Source of the DNA: an uncultured Acetatifactor sp.
GTDB taxonomy: Bacteria > Bacillota > Clostridia > Lachnospirales > Lachnospiraceae
Assembly (NCBI GenBank): GCA_910588225.1
Contig: CAJUQT010000057.1
Span: forward strand, 3,198 to 21,853
Reading direction: 5' to 3'
Length of the DNA stretch: 18,656 nt
Part shown: in pieces, positions 15,666 to 18,656 of the stretch
Numbering within the stretch: position 1 is the first letter of the stretch
Layout: each line of letters opens with the position of its first letter
The notes under the pieces: model-generated
What the model was told of the DNA's origin: nothing
What the model saw: the letters and a program-made list of their open reading frames with translations, nothing else
Databases searched by the model: none
Made by a program: the position numbers and the translations under genes

Positions 15666-16101
15666 ATTCTGATTGAATTCCCAAAATGTGAAAATGATGC
15701 TCGAACAGCAGTGTGTTTGTTTCAAAAATGGTCTTTCCCTTTTGGAGCGCAAACAGGATTATGGCATCTCGTTCATCTCTTGCATATAGCTCCGGGTTTT
15801 TAGATGCCTTCAGCAGTGCCTGTGTTTCTTCGTCAGAAAGGCGCAGACCAAATGCCAGAGCAAGCAATGTATTCCGGGAAGGTGATTTTTCCCCTGAAAA
15901 TATCTGATATACATATGCGCGGCTCAGCAGAGAGCCACGTACTACATCTGCTTTGCGGAGCTTTTTACAAGATAAAAGAGAACATAGATATTCGGGCAGA
16001 CTATGGCGTACCAGGTTTTTTTGATTGCTTCTCAGATAATCTTCGATATTCGTTGCAGCTTTTAGCTCATGTCTTAGTTCTTCAGTGGTTTTAGCGTTCA
16101 T
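15664..16101 (-). CDS. XRE-like HTH regulator paired with a divergent Ser/Thr kinase
   Basis: This 145-residue cytoplasmic protein has an N-terminal helical part (about 1-45), a central lambda-repressor-type helix-turn-helix (about 50-85, KADVVRGSLLSRAYVYQIFSG then SRNTLLALAFGL) and a C-terminal helical tail ending FETNTLLFEHHFHILG. The pattern ELYARDERDAIILFALQKG after the HTH is typical of a small regulator family that is widespread in Lachnospiraceae and often placed beside a Ser/Thr kinase gene, as here. The start is ATG 16101-16099 with GGGAGA four bases upstream; the frame stays open to 16533 but that extension overlaps the kinase and has unlikely composition. It may be a phosphorylation target of the kinase and may bind the shared divergent region (inference). 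Confidence 0.85.
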   Translation of the reverse strand: MNAKTTEELRHELKAATNIEDYLRSNQKNLVRHSLPEYLCSLLSCKKLRKADVVRGSLLSRAYVYQIFSGEKSPSRNTLLALAFGLRLSDEETQALLKASKNPELYARDERDAIILFALQKGKTIFETNTLLFEHHFHILGIQSE

Positions 16102-16438
16102 GTTGTCTCCCGTATGTTTATTTGATATAATTGACTCTGGTGTAGATGGCCATTTGGCCGTTTTCAGCAGGAATAGCAAGCACGGCAAACTTTTCGAAGA
16201 TTTGCTTCTGCTTTTAATAGACATTATATCAGATGGTTGGAGATATTCCAATCTGAAAGATGGACTTTTGCGCGGAGAAGGCAATTGTTGGCTAATCTCA
16301 TTGAAATCACTGCACTTGCGGTTTCTGTGCATCTGCCGCCGTGGACGGAGTGAACAGTAACTAATTGTCAGGTTAACGGTCACGGAATGAGCAGCAATGA
16401 TTGTTATGTAAAGTAAAAACCAGTGAGGGAAAAGAAAC
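16102..16438. other. Divergent control region between XRE regulator and kinase
   Basis: These 337 bases hold no credible gene. Open frames on both strands through it (for example the upstream extension of the XRE frame) lack ribosome binding sites and protein-like composition. It should contain promoters for both divergent genes. A TTGTCA at 16365-16370 lies on the kinase side, but no clear -10 follows at 16-18 bases. No strong palindrome stood out by eye. Confidence 0.4.
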
Positions 16439-17923
16439 ATGGAATGCGAAGAGATAAAGCTGCTGAAACAGAGTGAAAAGAGTACAGTACATCTGGTACG
16501 GGAAAAAGGCGGTTCCCGGATATTGATACGCAAGAGAATGGCCGGGCGGCATCCGGTCTATCAGGTGCTGCAGAAATGCTCCCATTCCTGTCTGCCGAAG
16601 CTGTATGAAGTCGTCATGTCGGAAGATTCCACAATCGTGATAGAGGAGTATATAGAGGGACAATCATCAGGAATTGCAGAATTATCTGAGAGGCAGTTCC
16701 GGCAGGTGGTGGGGGAATTGTGTTCTGTGCTGGAATTTCTCCATAAAAACGGGATTATTCACCGGGATATTAAACCCTCCAATATTCTTCTGACGGAGGA
16801 TGGACATGTGCGGCTAATAGATTTTGACGTCGCCCGCATGCCCCGGAAGGAGGCAGAACAGGATACCAGATTGTTTGGCACCAAAGGATTCGCCCCGCCG
16901 GAACAGTATGGATTTGCCCAGACAGACGAGCGGGCAGATATTTATGCTTTGGGTGTGACGCTTGAGCGGCTTCTGGGGGAGAAGTGCCGAAAGCGGCACT
17001 ATAGGCGGATCATTCGGAAATGCACAAATCTGGATCCGGACAGACGATATCAGTCGGTGCGGCAGGTGAGAAGAGCTTTTTTCCATGCGGAATGGAAACT
17101 TTTGGTGATTATACTGTTTGTTCTCGCTGGGGGGGCAGGTATGGCTTTACTGCCTGCCATAAAAGAAGGAAGACTGTTGGAAAATCAAGAAGAAAGCGCC
17201 GGACTCACCGTCCTTCCGGCGCCGGGGAATCCGCACTGGGATGGAGAAACCGGGATTGCAGTGTGGGACAATGTGCTGGAATCAGGCGTTGGGGATGAGG
17301 TACAGTTTTATTTGAGATTGTATAGAAAAGATACCGCAGATTCGCCAGATGTTAATGACAATGACTGGTGCCATGAACAAAAAGTAAGGATGGGCGGTTC
17401 TCACAGAGACTGGGAGAGGATAACCTGGAATATAGTGACGAAATTGCAGGAAAACGGGTTTTATTATTTTACGGTATCGGCCGTGGGCGACGGCATCCAG
17501 TATGCAGACAGTCCTTATGTGGTGTCGGATGCTTTTGCATATACGGGTGAAGACGCCGAGCCTTTGCCCGCTCCTATGGGACTTGAGTGGAGATTGTATG
17601 AAGTGGATAATGCCCGGCGTTATTATGCTGTATGGAGCAATCTGGAGGATTATGAGGAGCAGGATTATTTTAATGTGACTTTCTATGATCAGGACGGTGC
17701 TTATGTAATGAATAACACCTGGTCAAAAAGTGCGATTTTGGAGGATGGATATGGCGGAATCTCTATTCCGGCTCAATTCCTGAAAGCGGATCCGGGGAGT
17801 GCATACCGCTTTACTGTTCAGGTATATTCTTCACGGCCAAATGAATATCAGTCAAGTCCCATGCCGGACCCTGTACCAGAAGAGTATTATAGTCCCTGGT
17901 TTTATTGTGGGCCGAGGGAGTGA
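16439..17923 (+). CDS. Membrane Ser/Thr protein kinase with FN3-like outer domains
   Basis: This 494-residue protein has a cytoplasmic Hanks-type kinase domain (about residues 5-215), one membrane helix (about 219-240) and an outer region with two FN3-like domains (about 260-365 and 372-490, each opening with LPAP). Catalytic-loop residues HRDIKPSN (108-115) and the metal-binding DFD (128-130, usually DFG) are present. The APE region reads APPEQYG (152-158), and RADIYALGVTLERLL follows. The N-lobe is unusual: no Gly-rich loop is evident in LLKQSEKSTVHLV, and Arg31-Lys32 sit where VAIK lysine is expected. PASTA repeats, the normal outer sensor of Firmicute PknB/PrkC, are absent, so the ligand is probably not muropeptide. 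GTGAGGGA precedes the ATG by eight bases. Its neighbour XRE protein is a likely partner. Confidence 0.9.
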   Translation: MECEEIKLLKQSEKSTVHLVREKGGSRILIRKRMAGRHPVYQVLQKCSHSCLPKLYEVVMSEDSTIVIEEYIEGQSSGIAELSERQFRQVVGELCSVLEFLHKNGIIHRDIKPSNILLTEDGHVRLIDFDVARMPRKEAEQDTRLFGTKGFAPPEQYGFAQTDERADIYALGVTLERLLGEKCRKRHYRRIIRKCTNLDPDRRYQSVRQVRRAFFHAEWKLLVIILFVLAGGAGMALLPAIKEGRLLENQEESAGLTVLPAPGNPHWDGETGIAVWDNVLESGVGDEVQFYLRLYRKDTADSPDVNDNDWCHEQKVRMGGSHRDWERITWNIVTKLQENGFYYFTVSAVGDGIQYADSPYVVSDAFAYTGEDAEPLPAPMGLEWRLYEVDNARRYYAVWSNLEDYEEQDYFNVTFYDQDGAYVMNNTWSKSAILEDGYGGISIPAQFLKADPGSAYRFTVQVYSSRPNEYQSSPMPDPVPEEYYSPWFYCGPRE

Positions 17924-17986
17924 AACAGCTGCTGCTTTTCCGCAAGGCTAAAAAAGCATGATTTCAGAAAAGAAGAAATTGAAAGA

Positions 17987-18484
17987 GTGCACGTAAGGAC
18001 CGACGGAAAGGAAATCTGCAGCTATTTAAGGCAGATGCGTATAGAGTTAGCCAAAGCCAACAGAATTAAATTCCGTTCAGAAGAATGCCCATCCCTTGGC
18101 CCCTGCGCCGGTACCTGTGATAAATGTGATCAGGAAGCGGAATATCTGAGGGATAAACTGGCCCTAATCCCGGAAGCCCAAAGGATCATCCCGGATTTTA
18201 TATCCGTAACGCCCAGGGCAGCATATACGCCGGAAGAGCTGATAGAAGTACTTAGAAAGGACGAAATCTACTACCTGATGACAGGGGGCGGCATCGTTTT
18301 TGGCGGCGGGGAACCCCTGCTTCAGCCTGCCTTTATCCATGAAGTTTGCCAGCTGGCAGGCCCAGGATGGCAAAAAAGAATCGAAACATCCTTAATGCAA
18401 AAATGGTTTGGGCAACGGTTCCTTATTATTTCAGAATACAATCTTTTTATGTATGCATCAGAGATAAAAGAGAGCACGAATTGA
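17987..18484 (+). pseudogene. Degenerate composite of a Cys-rich Fe-S segment and a radical SAM activase
   Basis: The 165-codon frame joins two recognisable pieces. Residues 34-47 hold a Cys cluster CPSLGPCAGTCDKC (Cys34, 40, 44, 47). Residues 80-136 match the interior of glycyl-radical-activase-type radical SAM proteins: YTPEELIEVLRKDEIYYLMTGGG then the GGEP motif at 107-110 and RIETSL. The expected CxxxCxxC cluster that should precede TPEEL is missing, and the match ends abruptly at residue 136, followed by unrelated sequence. An intact activase has about 280 residues. The GTG start has no good ribosome binding site, and the frame is open right back to the kinase stop. I read it as a gene, or two neighbouring genes, reduced by internal and 3' deletions, unlikely to be functional. 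Confidence 0.65.
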
Positions 18485-18508
18485 AATGCATTATATTTTA
18501 AATTGCAT

Positions 18509-18567
18509 GCCGAGCGGGATAGGGGAAAGGTCTGTAAGACCTGCGACGGCTCGGCTATCTGCCCCTA
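18509..18567 (+). promoter_or_regulatory. Candidate pseudoknotted structured leader RNA (riboswitch-like)
   Basis: Three perfect stems can form. GCCGAGC (18509-18515) pairs with GCTCGGC (18549-18555). AGGTCT (18528-18533) pairs with AGACCT (18537-18542) around a GTA loop. TAGGGG (18520-18525), inside the first stem, pairs with CCCCTA (18562-18567) outside it, giving an H-type pseudoknot. It ends 35 bases before the start of the next gene and just upstream of its ribosome binding site. I could not match it to a named riboswitch or ribozyme class. A leader that controls the downstream gene is an inference from position. Confidence 0.45.
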
Positions 18568-18602
18568 ATAATCACAATATTAAAAACCAGGGAGATTTTG
18601 CT

Positions 18603-18656
18603 ATGGCATTTACTTTGCAGATCAGACAGAAGAAACTATTTGGAAAGACAGTACTT
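18603..18656 (+). CDS. 5' end of an unidentified gene (truncated by window edge)
   Basis: ATG 18603 follows CAGGGAG (18589-18595) at seven bases, a good ribosome binding site, and opens the 18-residue start MAFTLQIRQKKLFGKTVL, which runs off the window. There is no signal peptide or membrane segment yet, and too little is visible to name a family. The structured leader at 18509-18567 lies directly upstream. Confidence 0.55.
   Translation, partial: MAFTLQIRQKKLFGKTVL

Noticed and set aside
16102..16533. 144-codon N-terminal extension of the XRE regulator
   Set aside because: It overlaps the kinase start on the other strand, lacks a ribosome binding site and has implausible composition; ATG 16101 has GGGAGA at the right distance.
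1..18656. CRISPR array, tRNA/rRNA gene or complete insertion sequence
   Set aside because: No regularly spaced repeats, no cloverleaf-like segment with a T-arm, and no transposase gene were seen on either strand.

Overview
The window looks like chromosome from a gut-type Firmicute, most likely Lachnospiraceae/Clostridia. GC is moderate, and nearly every gene has a strong AGGAGG-type ribosome binding site. The gene content fits that group: an LplB-type sugar permease beside an AraC regulator, CvfB, a CdaR-like regulator before ftsEX, a YjfB-family motility peptide, and a membrane Ser/Thr kinase divergent from a small XRE protein.

Layout, left to right. Positions 1-1563 hold the tail of an unknown small gene, then an AraC-family regulator (minus strand) and an AT-rich divergent control region with palindromes. 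Positions 1564-4007 hold a decayed carbohydrate locus: an intact LplB-like permease, about 16 codons of its partner permease, then an abrupt fusion in another frame to the C-terminal part of a GH31 glycosidase. A gene-poor stretch with an imperfect inverted repeat follows, then a frameshifted C-terminal piece of a reverse transcriptase. Positions 4004-5383 encode a polytopic GT-C/DUF2142-like membrane protein whose start codon overlaps the reverse-transcriptase stop (ATGA).

Positions 5537-8446 are housekeeping-like: CPBP membrane protease, acyl-ACP thioesterase, CvfB-like S1 protein and YjfB-like peptide. Positions 8695-14215 form a cell-envelope block: CdaR-like regulator, ftsE, ftsX, a secreted coiled-coil M23 peptidase and a membrane-anchored S41 protease, ending at a hairpin terminator. 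The natural reading is that FtsEX gates the M23 enzyme for peptidoglycan cleavage, with the S41 protease processing or controlling exported partners.

Positions 14428-17923 hold a secreted two-FN3-like-domain protein, a convergent XRE-like regulator separated by a bidirectional terminator, and a divergent membrane Ser/Thr kinase whose outer part also has two FN3-like domains instead of PASTA repeats. This is the best candidate for an under-described signalling unit. Positions 17924-18656 hold a degenerate radical-SAM/Fe-S composite, a pseudoknot-capable RNA leader, and the first 18 codons of an unidentified gene.

No tRNA, rRNA, CRISPR array or complete insertion sequence was seen. Three truncated genes (GH31, reverse transcriptase, radical SAM) show repeated deletion in the accessory parts. 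All homology calls are from recognition of motifs, not database searches.
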